DNA of 64,000 nucleotides from Taudactylus pleione (taxonomy: Eukaryota > Chordata > Amphibia > Anura > Myobatrachidae), in contig JAUIMM010000088.1 in assembly GCA_031769625.1 (NCBI GenBank), forward strand, positions 4,727,501-4,791,500, read 5' to 3'. Position 1 is the first letter of the stretch. The number at the start of each line of letters is the position of its first letter. A program made the translations under genes and the position numbers. Below, piece by piece: positions 1 to 11,889 of the stretch. The notes below the pieces were generated by a model. It had not been told where the DNA came from. It saw only the letters and a program-made list of their open reading frames with translations, and did not search any database.

Positions 1-560
1 GAAAAACGGCTAAAATGCGCACTACTCTGAATTGTGCGTACATCTACAGAGACGCATATACAGCCCAGGTCTTGTGCACAGTATGCAGAAACAATTCCTA
101 AATGCGGCTGTACACAAAGTTGTGTGCAACTCAGAATGATGATGTGTTGTAAGTGAGACTGTGAGCATAAGATAACACAGATAACTCTGCTATTGGAAGG
201 TTTATTATTCAATAAAAAAATCTCATCCGATTTTCTCCGTTACAGGGATTTATGTTCATTAGATTCATGGATATGTAAATGAAACTGCCTTAATGAGGCA
301 GTTAGTCTTGAATGGTTTGATTGGCATATGTCACATAGATTGCTTATACTATTGTCTTGGCAGAGGTTACAGTATAAGTTGGTGATTCATGCTTCAACTG
401 CTTTAGTTCAATATATGTGAAATGAAACCACACAATGTTTTGGCCTAATTGGAATGGTGAAGTACACAGCGAGTGCAGGCTACTGTAATATAATAATACA
501 TTTATTCATATAGCACTTTTCTCCAAAAGGACTTCTAGTGCTTTAAAAAAAATCATGAAT
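1..560. other. 3' flanking DNA, no gene seen
   Basis: No coding sequence recognised. Bases about 485-555 (tttattcatatagcac, then aggacttctagtgcttta) resemble the tail of common vertebrate LINE/SINE copies, but are too short and decayed to name. Confidence 0.5.
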
Positions 561-566
561 ATAATA

Positions 567-800
567 CACATGCTTATCTACTCTCCCGGAAGTTGGGGGA
601 GGCTCCCGAATTTTCTGGTAGCCCCCCGCATCCTATGAAAAGTATCTCGATCTCTCGCACCCCGTCCACTTCCTAGTGAAGTGGACAGGGTGGGTAGATA
701 ATTGCTGGGAGTCGTGGTTCTGTATGGAAGGGGCAGGGATAATTGATGCAAAACCCTCCTTGTGGTCTCTGCATAAAGTTTCGGCATAATTTTATGTATC
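567..800. mobile_element. Decayed copy of hAT-like miniature element family A (partial)
   Basis: The left end catgcttatctactctcccg resembles the left end of the intact copies at 4647 and 6412, and is preceded by ataataca. The right end is not clear. Treat it as a remnant. Confidence 0.35.
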
Positions 801-976
801 ACTGCTATGTACTAATAGCCTAATCGCAGTCCCCATTGTTATCAAAGAGGACTGCAATCTGACCCCCTGCTGGTTTGGTCCTGCTGATTGCCCCCTCTAT
901 GTTTCTTACTGCTAGTCCATCCCATATCGCTGGCCCCCTCACTGTCCTGTCTCACAGAAATTAATGACCCTCTCTC

Positions 977-1120
977 AGCACACTGACCTCCATCCAAGCT
1001 CACTCATTGCCCCCCCCATAGCACACTGACCTCCATCCAAGCTCACTCATTGCCCCCCCATAGCACACTGACCTCCATCCAAGCTCACTCATTGCCCCCC
1101 CCCCCCTCCATAGCACACTG
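977..1120. repeat. Tandem repeat, about 42-50 bp unit, three copies
   Basis: Units begin agcacactgacctccatcc at 977, 1020 and 1062, with a fourth starting at 1112. They differ mainly in the length of the C-run at the end of each unit. Confidence 0.9.
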
Positions 1121-1375
1121 AGCCCCTCAAAGCACATACACTGGCCTAGGTACTGCCCACCTCACAGCACTCACTGAACCTCCTCACATCACCACATACT
1201 GCCCCCTTCACTGCTATCCTCACAGCACCATATAATGCCTCATCAGCACCACATACTGTACCCTTCACTATCATTCTCACAGCACAGCACCTTTCTGCTC
1301 TCACAGCACAGAGGGGCCTGCAATAGAAATCTTGGGGCCCGAGACGGGAATACCTTTTGTATCTCTCTGTCGCTG

Positions 1376-1680
1376 GGCCTGCAGCACAGCACCCATCTCA
1401 GCACAGCATTCCTCTTCCCTCACAGCACTCCCCTCTCAGCACAGCACCCCTCTCCCCTCTAAGCACGGCACCCCTTGCCCCTCAAAGCACAGCACCCCTC
1501 TCTCCTCACAGTACAGCACTCCTCTCAGCACAGCACCCCTCTCCCCTCTAAGCACGGCACCCCTTGCCCCTCTAAGCACAGCACCCCTCTCTCCTCACAG
1601 TACAGCACTCCTCTCAGCACAGCACCCCTCTCCCTTCACAGCACAGCACACCACTCCTCACAGCACAGCACCCCGTTCCC
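1376..1680. repeat. CAGCACC-rich minisatellite with 89-bp higher-order period
   Basis: A short motif around cagcacccctct recurs. A larger 89-bp unit repeats (for example aagcacggca at 1461 and 1550, and ctctcagcac at 1522 and 1611). Long open frames here on the plus strand are a by-product of low-complexity sequence, not evidence of a gene. Confidence 0.85.
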
Positions 1681-2089
1681 TTCCCTGCCAGCTCCAGAAA
1701 ACTTATCTGCTTGGAAATTGCTATGTGTTTGTGCTGCGGACCTACCAACAACTCTTTGAGTGAGTCCCAGTCAGTATGATTGCCTTCTTATATGCCTCCA
1801 GGAGGCGGAGCAGTGCAAAGCCTCCTCTGAACAGCAGCACAACAGGGGACCCAGTGAGTGACACTATGACAGTGAATCACTGTCACTGACTGCGGCGGAG
1901 TTGCATTCTGATCTGTGGCACGGCTGCTCCCTCACCAGTGTGGCACTTTACTCAGCCACGTAACCCTGCCTAATGGTAGGGCTGGCTCTGAAGGCAACCA
2001 TATTGTTAGCACTACATAGGTTACACTGGGCAATGCAAGACTCAAAGACCATGATTCTGAGTTGGGAGTAAAGCAAAAAAGAGCAATGA

Positions 2090-2741
2090 ACTTTGCACCT
2101 GAACAAACCAAGTTGCTGAGCACCCTCCCCACACACCCAGCGATCGGCTATATAGGGTGCATAAAAAAACGTATACGTTGTTTATTAAGGAATTTGAAGT
2201 CACTGTAAAAGTAAACAACAACCTGTACTTCCCATCTGCACTGTTTAAAACACCTGCCCCATCCATACAACATCCCCACATACCTGTCCCACATCTTTTA
2301 ACCCATTATTCTGCACTTTGCAGGATTTCACCCCAGAGATATATGTTCATCCGAGAATGAACGCACGTCTCAATGATTAGGGGTCTGCACCTGCGCAGGT
2401 GCAGAACGGGTCCTGCAATCTCGCTCGCAGACCCCTCAAGCTTGACCTGCTGCGGCGTTTGGGGGCAGAGCGGGGGCATGTGTAGTCACCGTTCCCGGAA
2501 GCAGGGGCATGTCAAACCAGTTTTCTGGGAGGTACAAGGCCAGGGTCTTCATCAGCGGACGCAGATTCCTGGGCTCTTGCCCAACCAGGCACCAGCCTGG
2601 CTGCAGTAAGCTTCAGCTCCCGCAGCCTGACCAAAGGAGCAATGACGTTCTAGTGGCTAATTGAATAGGAAAAACCATGCGCTAGCTGATATTACTTGCG
2701 CCGCGGGACAAAAAAACTGGCGTACAATTGAATATGCCCCA
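2090..2741. mobile_element. Decayed relative of the 25720 Harbinger-like element
   Basis: Bases about 2226-2330 share a stretch (acacctgccccatccatac and neighbours) with 26230-26290, inside the element at 25720. The block ends near 2741 in gtacaattgaatatgccc, a Harbinger-type end. A palindrome, tgcacctgcgcaggtgca, lies at about 2385-2402. The boundaries are not firm. Confidence 0.35.
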
Positions 2742-2759
2742 AGTGTCCTTAAGAACTCA

Positions 2760-3278
2760 GGGCCTGATTCATTACTGATCGCAACTGCGATTATTCACGC
2801 AATCGGCCGATTGTTGCGATCTTTGCATGCATATGCATCGCAGTACGCGTGCGCAAACCAGCCACTGCGATCGGGACTGTGATCGCAAGGACTACACAGA
2901 CCCATCGCAGAGTGATTGACAGGAATTGTCGTTTGTGGGTGGTGACGGGGGGGTCGGCGAAATGCAGGCGTGCCAGTACGTTTGAACTCCATTGCATGGG
3001 TGTGCATAAATTAGGCACTGCGATAGTGTGCGACGAGGTTAGCAATTTCTGAGTAAGGTCAGAGCTTGTGCAAGTGTACGTGAGGCTGCGATGGTATTCG
3101 ATGTTGCCGATGGTTTTGCAGTCTTGTTAAGCATTACGGATGTGCGTAAGGTAAAGTGGGTGACCTATATAGTGCTGCGGCGACATAGCGAATGCAATGG
3201 ATTAGCATACCATCGCAGTGAGACTGCGTGCGTAATCGCTATTGCAATCGCAGTTGCGATCCGTAATGAATCAGGCCC
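2760..3278. mobile_element. PIF/Harbinger-type miniature element, family B
   Basis: It begins gggcctgattcattac and ends gtaatgaatcaggccc. The 33-bp terminal inverted repeats match at 32 positions. There is no transposase. The interior shares aggcgtg and gggcgtgcataaattag-type blocks with copies at 17113 and about 22850. The class call rests on 3-bp target duplications of sibling copies. Confidence 0.8.
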
Positions 3279-4314
3279 TTCAGGTTGGTATTCCCTGATG
3301 TAAGTAAATCATATTTAAAATGCACCTATATTTTACCTTTCCAATATAATCAGATATACAGAGCAAAATGTAATTATGTCAGAGGAAGTGAAATGATGAC
3401 CTAAAATGTCCCTCTGTATGAAAGGTCAAGTGTAAGAGCCTGCGGTCTGGTCCTATTTTAGCCTCCACTGCGATCCCTGATCTCAGTACTATTCCTGCAA
3501 TGTGTATCTGATACCTGTTAGAGGTTGCGTCCAGGCCAGGGCCTTATGGTGGCAGCGAGAGCATTACAGTGCTGCTGGGACACACTGGGATATGTATACT
3601 TGGATAAAGATCTGTGTCCCCAAGGCATGATGTGCAATAAGGTGACTACAAGAGTTTGCTTACAAATGCAGGGTAAAGGTTTTGGACCATTAGGTATGTT
3701 TAGTTGGCAAAAGGTTTGGTTATCAGCGCACTGACATTTAGCACAGAAAAACCTTCCCAGCTCCCTGCTCAGTCAGATTAGGTTCCTTCTACCAGCATTT
3801 GGGGGAGGGAGACACTGCTGCAAAGGTCAGAGTCTACATACACTAGTCACAGAAGTACTCTGTCACAGGCTGCTCTCAGCATGCACACTGTGTATCACAC
3901 CTACAGGGCAAACAGCTGTAAAATCTCATCGGAGACTCTCAATAAATGTAGTCACACAGGACATCTTTCAGAGTCAGACATACAGGAAACGCAGGTTGTG
4001 TCTTTGTCTTTCATTGTAACTTAATCTTTTTTTTTTTTTTAAGTGCGCATGAATATTAATTCAAAATACGTGTCTTTTGCCCTTGTGGCTCGCACGCATT
4101 TGCCACTGACAACTTCCTGCGTAAAAGGAGCCAGGATGGGGGCTGGGCAGGGAGTGTGGAAGCGACCACAGTACAGTCAGGGTGTGACGACATGAGATGC
4201 ATCCCAAGGTGGTGCCGAGTTGGATGATTTGCAGGACGTCAACTCCAGATGCTGTTTGTGAGCTGCTGCTACTGCTGTTAATGATGATGACCATGTCTGT
4301 TTGGCCAAATGAGT
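3279..4314. other. No gene or recognised repeat
   Basis: Nothing beyond a T-run at about 4027-4040. No coding potential recognised. Confidence 0.5.
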
Positions 4315-4622
4315 CTAAAGCTGGGTACACACTAGACGATATGCCGTCCGATCCCGCAAATTGTTTTTCCGACATATCCACATCGGCCAGTGTGTACCCA
4401 CTATGCGTGATCATTCATGCTCCTGTGGGCCGTCCATCAGGGTCGTTCCATCAGCCTGCATGTAGGGCCGATGGAACGACCCAGATGCCAGTGCAGGCAT
4501 ATTGGATGGAGCCGGTGCCTGACATATTGGGCGGTCGGTCACTGCATCGTGCAGTATGTACCGACCGCCTGATATATTGAGCAGTCGGCCGACGCATCGC
4601 TGGGTACACACATCGGCAATCA
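4315..4622. mobile_element. Composite piggyBac-like miniature element(s)
   Basis: The left end taaagctgggtacacac is answered by the inverted end gtgtgtaccca at about 4389-4399. A further direct copy, gctgggtacacac, lies at about 4600. Related ends flanked by TTAA occur at 11353, 24852 and 46040. Internal arms around 4400-4560 are palindromic. Confidence 0.5.
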
Positions 4623-4646
4623 TGCAAATGTAGTATAACTAATACA

Positions 4647-4976
4647 CATACTTGCCTACCCTCCTGATTTGGCCGAGACCCTCCCGAAAATCAGGCAAGC
4701 CTCCCAGCAGCCGCCAACCCCTCCTGCCTCCCCCCACCCCCCCGCGATTGTATGAGACTCCACCGGTGACGCGATTCAGGCCAAATCACTTCATTTTAGC
4801 CCCGCCCCCTGCTGCACAATGCTGGAAATCTCGCCATTGTGTAGCAGTGGTGGGGCCAAAATGAAGAGATCGCGTGGCCAAGCCCCCGCTCTACCCACAA
4901 ATGCCGGCCACGCCCCCGATTTTGCAGATCTGGCTGCCCCCTCCCGGAAGAGGCAGCCAGAATGTTGGCATCTATG
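4647..4976. mobile_element. hAT-like miniature element, family A
   Basis: A 330-bp element starting catacttgcc and ending ggcatctatg. It is flanked by 8-bp direct repeats ctaataca (4639-4646) and ctgataca (4977-4984), seven of eight matching. An 8-bp duplication fits hAT. There is no coding capacity. It is GC-rich, with cggggct and ggcattgtg-type motifs shared with 6412 and 9005. Confidence 0.8.
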
Positions 4977-5716
4977 CTGATACATGATTACAATGCACTG
5001 AAAACTTTTAATTTTATTTTTTTTAAAGTAAAATATCTCAATCAGTTTTGGAAGGGGAAGGCTGCTGACATGTTTAATAGTGTGAACTTTCAAAAACTTA
5101 CAATTTTATGTTTGTGTCTTGTTAGATTTACTTATAGCAGGTTCCATGCCACTTAGGTACTTACTATCTACACTTCTGGCAATTTACAGTATTGTGTATG
5201 AATTGGGAACTGGTGTTTTTTCCCATCTCTTGTACTCACCGGTAGTATTCCTGGCGCATCTATTCCTGTGATCTACATGATGAGGGTGGCTTGTTTGCTG
5301 CCTATGTAGCGTTGGTCTCTCACATATACAGCCAACTTCACATAGGTAGCAAAATGCATTTTTTACTGAAGCATTTTACATTAGTGCTTAGATGCAAATT
5401 GCGTCCAAATCTGCAAAGTGCCCACAGAGCACATCCGATGTTTAGAGAGAATTTATCATTATTTATATGGTGCCGCAGTAATCTATAGTTATATAGAAAT
5501 AATTTTAGCAAGGTGATAAAATGATTATATATTTTTAAGTGAGGGTTTAGCTATAAATCCCAACAACGGATGTTTTAGCAAAAAGACGACAGGTGGCATA
5601 CTCAGTCACGCCCTGCGATTGCTAGTTTTTGTAAAAAATAAAATATTTTTTTTTATGCTGCTTGCTTACTGACTGTGCAACGCTTCCCGGTCCTTGCCCA
5701 CACGAATCAGGACAGC

Positions 5717-6266
5717 GGGCCTGATTCAGACCCGGTCACAACCGGGTCGATGGTGGCCCAGAGCGCATGCGCACGACGGAGCCGGCTGTTAGAGCCGAAA
5801 TCTCTCTGGGGCTTGCGGCAACGAGACCCTACCAAAAGGGTCTCGTCGCGAGCCCAATGGTCGCGATGGTCTTGACCACCGCGACCATCTTCCTGGCCGC
5901 TCGCTATAGCTGTGGGTGGTCACCCACAGCTATGCGAGCGGCCAGGAGGCCATTCTAAAAAAAAAAAAGACCGGCCCTGATTCAGACCGACCCTGATTCA
6001 GCTATAGCGAGTGGCCAGAGCCGAAATCTTCACATGGGAACGCCTCCGTTTGGGTAGCCACTCCCCCGGCCCGCCCACCAAAGGGGGCGTTCTATCACTC
6101 AACATCGACAGCACGCCCCCTTTGGTACGAGACCCGGAGCGACGGATTGCCCGTCGCTATTCGGGTCTCGCGCATGCGCTCGCCGGAGCCTGCTCCATCG
6201 TGCGCATGCGCTCTGGGCCACCATCGACCCGGTTGCAAGCGCTTGCGACCGGGTTTATATCAGGCC
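5717..6266. mobile_element. Composite Harbinger-type miniature element, family D
   Basis: It starts gggcctgattcagacccgg and ends near accgggtttatatcaggcc. A second pair of ends (ggccctgattcag, ccctgattcag) sits next to an A-run at 5957-6000, so either two copies are joined or one is inside another. A fragment of the same family lies at 9636. Confidence 0.65.
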
Positions 6267-6411
6267 AAGAGTTTCTGATTGCAGGACAGTCCTCATTAGC
6301 TAGCAACATATGGCCATACAATAATATTTATAATAATACATTAGAATTAATTGCAGATGTAATTATTTATTCAGATGGCAAAAGTGAGATAAATCTTAGA
6401 TTGCATTAGAG

Positions 6412-6748
6412 CATACTTGCCGATATTCCGCTCCCTCCTTCCGGGAGGGAGCTGAATGCCTGCATAGAGGGGGAGGCGTGGCCGGCTATGATGACCACAC
6501 GAACGCGTCATTGTGGCCCCACCCCCTCTTCACAATGCCAAAAATAAAGGCATTGTGAAGCGGGGGCGGAGCCACGATGACGCGATTCAGCGCAAATCGC
6601 GTCATCGGGCATCCCCGCTGCGGGGGTTTCTAGTAGTTGTGCGGGGGGCAGGCGGCAGCCGGGAGGCTTGCCTGCCTTTCCGGGGGGTCGGGAGCGGCAC
6701 CCAGTATTCGGGAGGCTCCCGACCAAATCGGGAGGGTAGGCAAGCCTG
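6412..6748. mobile_element. hAT-like miniature element, family A
   Basis: 337 bp, starting catacttgcc and ending ggcaagcctg. It is flanked by perfect 8-bp duplications cattagag (6404-6411 and 6749-6756). Same family as 4647. Non-coding. Confidence 0.88.
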
Positions 6749-7546
6749 CATTAGAGTTATATTAGATCTAAGTTGCAGAGTTTAATTAATTATTTGTCAA
6801 CTTTTAGAATACATCTGATTGGTTTGCACATGTTATAAAATAAAAGTATATTAATAACTATGGGTGGGATGTATCAAAGTTAAAAATCCTTTTTTCCGAT
6901 TTTTACCGCAATACAGACGGCTTGACGTATGTATTAAAAAGGGTCAGCAGCAGATATCAGTCACCATTTCAGCAAAGTTTAGCAGATAAACTAACAGCAG
7001 TGGATGACTACTGATCATAGTTCAGTTGCTTTAATATATTCACTAAGTGTTGTCTTTGTTTAGTTTTATATTTTAATGTTATGAAGAATACAGCAGGAGA
7101 TGGGATCTCCAATCGGTGTGGCAGGACAACACTGATTGCCAGAGGAACACCATGTGGTAATGCTAGAAAATAGAGCATCCCTGAGTTCTGATAATGAGTT
7201 ATTCAAGACTTTTTATGACTGTTCTGTGAGTTGTGTTATTGAGAATAAGTAAAAGTTATAATAAGTAAAAGTTATAATTAATTAAAGCACGATTAAGTTG
7301 TGAGAGGACGTTAAGCTAACATTTTTTTAATTGTGTAGACATGCATTTTACTCATAGACTAAAAATACTACTTAAATTACATAAGTTCCACATTGTTTTC
7401 ACGTAAATAATTCACCTCACAATAAATAAATAAAGTTCTATTGAGTGCCATCGTTGCAAATCAATTTATTTCATATTTACGTTTCTAAATTTCCCCAGTG
7501 TCAGAAAATTCAGTTTGTGTTATCAGGAATAACCACATATTTATTA

Positions 7547-8258
7547 GGGTATCCGGTCTAAAGATCTACAGTAAAAAGGTAGACATGTCTTGATAGACAC
7601 CAGATGTTAGACAGGCAATAGGTTGACAAGGTCAAAAGGTTGACACACTAAAGGTTGACATGTAAGAAGCTCGACAGGTACAAATTGTCGACAGGGTCAA
7701 AAGGTCGACATGAAAATGGTCGACACGTGATTTTTTTTTTTTTTTTCTTTTAGGATTAGGGTTATGGTTAGGCACTTACCGGAAAGTTATGGTTAGGCAC
7801 TTAACCCAATCGGTTAGGGTTAGGCACCAGAAGGGAGAGTTAGGGTTAGGCACTTACCTTAGGGTTAGGCACTAGAAGGGACGGTTAGGGTCAGACACCT
7901 ACGCTGACGGTTAGGGTTAGGCACCAGAAGGGAGAGTTAGGGTTAGGCACTTACCTTAGGGTTAGGCACTAGAAGGGACTGTTAGGGTTAGGCATCAGGA
8001 GGGAGGGTTAGGCACCAAGGGGAGGATTAGGGTGAAGATTAGGGTTAATAAAAAAAAAAGCATGTGTAGATCATTTTCATGTCGACCATTTACATGTCGA
8101 CATTTTGACCCTGTCGACCATTTGTACCTGTCGACTTTCTTACGTGTCGACCTTTAGTGTGTCTACCTTTTGTCCCTGTCGACCTATTGCCTGTCGAACA
8201 TCTGGTGTCTACCTAGACATTGTCTACCTTTTTACTGTAGATCTTTCAATCCATAACC
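7547..8258. mobile_element. Long inverted-repeat element with telomere-motif minisatellite core
   Basis: About 185-bp inverted arms rich in gtcgac motifs (left 7547-7731, right about 8062-8258) flank a T-run, a GGTTAGGGTTAGGCAC array at 7750-8047 and an A-run. The array has a 97-bp higher-order unit (7812 and 7909). Flanks atttatta (7539-7546) and atttattt (8259-8266) match 7 of 8 as a target duplication. There is no protein. A half copy is at 40885. Confidence 0.85.
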
Positions 8259-8266
8259 ATTTATTT

Positions 8267-9000
8267 GTTACTTAGAAGTGTTATTGTTACGAAAATAGGT
8301 ATAATTTGTCTATGCCCTGGGCACAGTGTTTTGCCTTTGCAACCCCTACATGTCACCAATGGCTATGACAGCTATTGCACAATATCATACGTCACAACAT
8401 TAAAAAAGCCCTGTCCCTGGTTCACACAAACTCTGCCCTAATCCGCCTAAATCCCCATTCCACCCTCCACCCCATCCAACCAGAAACATCCACTTATGGA
8501 TGAAACTCTCCCCCTTTGGGGGGCTGCCTGACAAAATTGGGACAGTTGTAAGGCATGAAATATAATATTTGTAAAAGTGCCATAAGATTAGAACTGTGCA
8601 GTTGTCTATATCGTTTGGGAGTAATCTCCTTTTTGTCTGCAGTTTTCCTTTAATGCCCGTAGATGTTCAGTTTAAAACTTAGTTAACTGGTCAATATGTT
8701 AGTTGACTTATACAGTTATTAACCATTACAAAATAACGTATACTTTATCACCACTGTTATATGATTAGTGGTTATTAATTATAAAGCCAAGGTCGTCTGC
8801 ATTTGGCAATCTCTGAAAATCTCACTTTCTGGAATCGCTGAACATAGGTCAATAACCTAGATTGTTCCAATGGATTCTACAGCAGAGTTTATACTTATTA
8901 TAATGCAGATTGAGTCACATTAGCACCTTCTGCAATATAACTTGCTCTTACTTTGATACTATTGCTTGTAGTCTGACATCCAATACACTACACAGAAATC
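8267..9000. other. No gene or recognised repeat
   Basis: AT-rich unique-looking sequence with no supported features. Confidence 0.5.
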
Positions 9001-9004
9001 TTGT

Positions 9005-9165
9005 GGGAGGGGGCTGCCAGGTCGGTGCAGCAGGGGCTATGGGGACGGCTGAAGTGGGCGGTGCGGGGGCTTGCCGGCGCGATCGCGTCATCTCTGCCGC
9101 CCCCTGCTTTATAATGCTGATATTACTGGCATTATAAAGCAGGGGGTGGGGCTACAATGACACAA
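9005..9165. mobile_element. Internal fragment of hAT-like family A
   Basis: GC-rich core (ggcgcgatcgcgtcatc, ggcattataaagcaggggg) matching the interior of the copies at 4647 and 6412. The ends are missing. Confidence 0.5.
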
Positions 9166-9635
9166 TTTATGTTCTCACTTGTTTGGGGTCTAATATTTAT
9201 TTTTATTTTATTTTATTTATTTTATATTTATTTTATATTTATTTTTTGCTTCTTTCCAGGTTTTTTTTTTTGCTGCGTTTCTTTTTGTTTTCTTTTTCCA
9301 TTGCTTTTTTTTTTTTTCATTTCAAATTAGGACAGGCTTCTGCCGAGTACATTTGTTTCTGGAGCATGCGCAGTATAAAAATATGCAGTATACGCTCCGC
9401 AAACACATTCACTCCACCCTACATCAGCCCCATTGTGTTTATTTTGATGTTATCTGTGATTGAAAATAATGATAGGAAAAAGTGCTGGTGTTTCCAGGCC
9501 CTGAACATAAGTTCTAAGTCATGGGAATAATTGTGCTGTCTCGCAAATGTCTGAATACTTATTACCAGCTGCACCAGACAGGACAAATTGAAATAAACAA
9601 ATAAGTTAAAACTTTACATCAACATTTAGGTATTA

Positions 9636-9712
9636 AGGGCCTGAATCAGGGCCGGGCTTTTTTTTTTTTTGGAGCGGCGTCTTGGCCGCTCGCGTAGCTG
9701 TGGGTGACCAGT
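9636..9712. mobile_element. Fragment of Harbinger-type family D
   Basis: gggcctgaatcagggccggg, a T-run, then a stretch matching the reverse complement of 5915-5985 (agctgtgggtgacc). Only one end is present. Confidence 0.6.
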
Positions 9713-10433
9713 GCTCTCTGCTTCCAAGGTGGCTGGTGTATTGGAGATGTATGTGGATCATTGTATACTGTTAATGCAGCAAGAGTTGGACAAGACCTCA
9801 GGTAACAATAAAAGCAGGGTTGGCGTATGATTAGGAGGAGGTTGGTTATAGTCCCGTGTGTGTGGGAATCACAGGGATTACAAAAATGGGTGGAATTAGC
9901 TTCCCTACACAGCAGCATTCTTGTTTAACAGTGATACAGCAAATATATATATATATAGTTTTTTTGTGTAAACAAAAGCATTTCTGTTTAAGTTGTATAT
10001 TTTATGTTGTTCTTAGAACAGCAAAACTAAGACGAGATATCTTATCTGTGTAACCTATTCCCTACATTAAATTTCCCTTCCAGTAATTGCTTTACCTGGA
10101 GTATGCAAACAGAATGGTTTGCTTTTCCTGGGCCTCTTAATATTAAGCTTGTCAGCTATTTCATTTTATCACTATAATAATGGCTTCAAAGGCTACACTT
10201 TGCAAACACCTGCCAGAATAACACTGATCACATCTGCTATCAGCATTGACAGCCAGCCAGCAGTGTATTAACCTACACACAGTGCTGTGGAGTGACAATT
10301 TGGTATTTCAGACCAATTTCTCAGCTTCAAAATAACAGCAAATCTGGTGTAAATCTGATTGTGCCTGATGAGATATATTTCAGAGCTGTCTGACAATTTG
10401 GCTTTTTAGTGGCCTTGATCTGCCACTGTCATA
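9713..10433. other. No gene seen
   Basis: Mostly AT-rich DNA with a short (ta)n run near 9943. Nothing supportable. Confidence 0.5.
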
Positions 10434-10441
10434 AGCTAAGT

Positions 10442-10645
10442 CAGTGTTTTCCCAGTCCAGTCGTCCGGGATCTCTATCAGGGCATGTTTTACAGATCTCC
10501 TAGTTGGTCCACATGTGAATTCACTACTGGCTGACACAATTAAAAAGATCCACAGGTGGAGCTAATTATTTCAATTGTGATGCTGAGGAGATCTGTAAAA
10601 CATGCACTGTTCGGGGTCCATGAGGACTGGAGATGGGAAACACTG
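10442..10645. mobile_element. hAT miniature element, family E
   Basis: Ends cagtgttttccca and gggaaacactg. Left target duplication agctaagt is at 10434-10441. The right copy is split: agctaa at 10646-10651, then gt at 11254-11255 after a Harbinger insertion. The interior resembles the copies at 23276 and 57866 (aaaagatc, gaggagatctg, gcactgtt). Confidence 0.88.
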
Positions 10646-10651
10646 AGCTAA

Positions 10652-11250
10652 GGACCTCATTCAGAGCCGGACGCTATTTGCGGTCGTTCGTTCAGAAAAA
10701 AGGGGTGGCTATTCAAATGAACCGTTCGCTCTTTGCGGTCTATTCACGCCTCTATGTCTGAACAAGCGAACAAAACTTGCGGTCGTTGTTTGGATAACTA
10801 CGCCCCCTGGCCGCTCGCATCCTACGTCATGTCCGCTATTTTTTAGATTAATCGAGTACATCGACCAGCGTATGAACTGCTCGCTATTCTTGTGGTTGGT
10901 TTTTCCTACCGCAATCTTGCGAGCAATTCTGACTATAAAATAACCCAGTGACGTGGTCAATGACGCTGCTGTATTAATTATGCACACCCATAAAACGCCC
11001 GTTTTGACCTTTAAGCATGCCTGTGTTCGGATCTCCACTTCCCGTTTTCAAGCACCTTCCCCTGTTACCACCCACATACGCCTCCTCCTGTCACTCAAAA
11101 TAGCAGGCATTCACTATTTAGCGAACAAACGATTTTCGGCCGCACTGACTGGTTCGTGCATGCGTATTACGATCCGTACGCATGCGCAGTTGGGCAAACA
11201 TCGCTCGGAACGAACGAGCGGTCGCTTACGAGTGGCTCTGAATCAGGCCC
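10652..11250. mobile_element. PIF/Harbinger-type miniature element, family F
   Basis: 599 bp with ends ggacctcattcagagcc and ggctctgaatcaggccc, flanked by TAA (10649-10651 and 11251-11253). A TAA duplication fits PIF/Harbinger. It has the same family and overall length as 32919-33502, in opposite orientation. It is inserted in the right target duplication of the hAT copy at 10442. Confidence 0.88.
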
Positions 11251-11352
11251 TAAGTGCACTGACTAGGATCCAGTCACTCAGTCTGAGCGCTGAGCTACTG
11301 GATCTGTCCAATTTCATCAAATATCGGTCAGATCTGGCCACGTATCGCATAA

Positions 11353-11750
11353 GCTGGGCACACACGTCCAGATAAAATGCCTGTCAGACCGACAGACATC
11401 TTATCTGGCAGCCTGCCAGCCGCAGATGTCCGCGACATACACTGTAAGATTTCTCATAGTGTATTAGCCCGACATCTGCGCTCCGCCCCCGGGGAGGAGA
11501 CATTTCCCTGTTCCTTCCATGGGAAGGAACACAGGAAATGTCTGTCTATTGGCCGGGGTTGGGCATACACAGCCCGATGCGGCCGACAGTTTACCCCATA
11601 AATATCGCATCGGACGGGCATGCTGGACAATCCGGCATGCCCGACCGAGCAATATTTAATTCTCGGTCGCCCACACACACGCTACAATTATCGGGGCGAT
11701 CCGCGGATATCGGACGGATCGCCCCAATGATTGTAGCGTGTATGGCCAGC
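11353..11750. mobile_element. piggyBac-like miniature element
   Basis: Ends gctgggcacacac and gtgtatggccagc. The right flank is TTAA (11751-11754) and the left is ATAA (11349-11352), consistent with a TTAA target after one mutation. The interior contains paired arms (tcggggcgatccg, cggatcgcccc). Non-coding. Confidence 0.7.
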
Positions 11751-11889
11751 TTAAGGCTAGATGACAGGCTCTGTAATTGTATGAGCAGCTTTAGAAAGAG
11801 GAGATAAAAAGTATCATGTTTTGTAATATTTGAATTGTATGGGGCTTCCTTACACAAAAAGAGGACAGCGTGAAATAATGGTTCATTAG

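Noticed and set aside
1332..1763. 143-codon open frame with serine/proline-rich product
   Set aside because: It lies wholly in the CAGCACC minisatellite; composition and repeats explain the lack of stops.
7750..8047. Telomere or interstitial telomere from a chromosome fusion
   Set aside because: The TTAGGG motif is diluted by other bases, bounded by inverted arms and a target duplication, and has relatives at other loci; a mobile element explains it.
7560..8240. CRISPR-like array of regularly spaced motifs
   Set aside because: Repeats are short, contiguous and inverted, with no unique spacers, in a vertebrate nuclear sequence.
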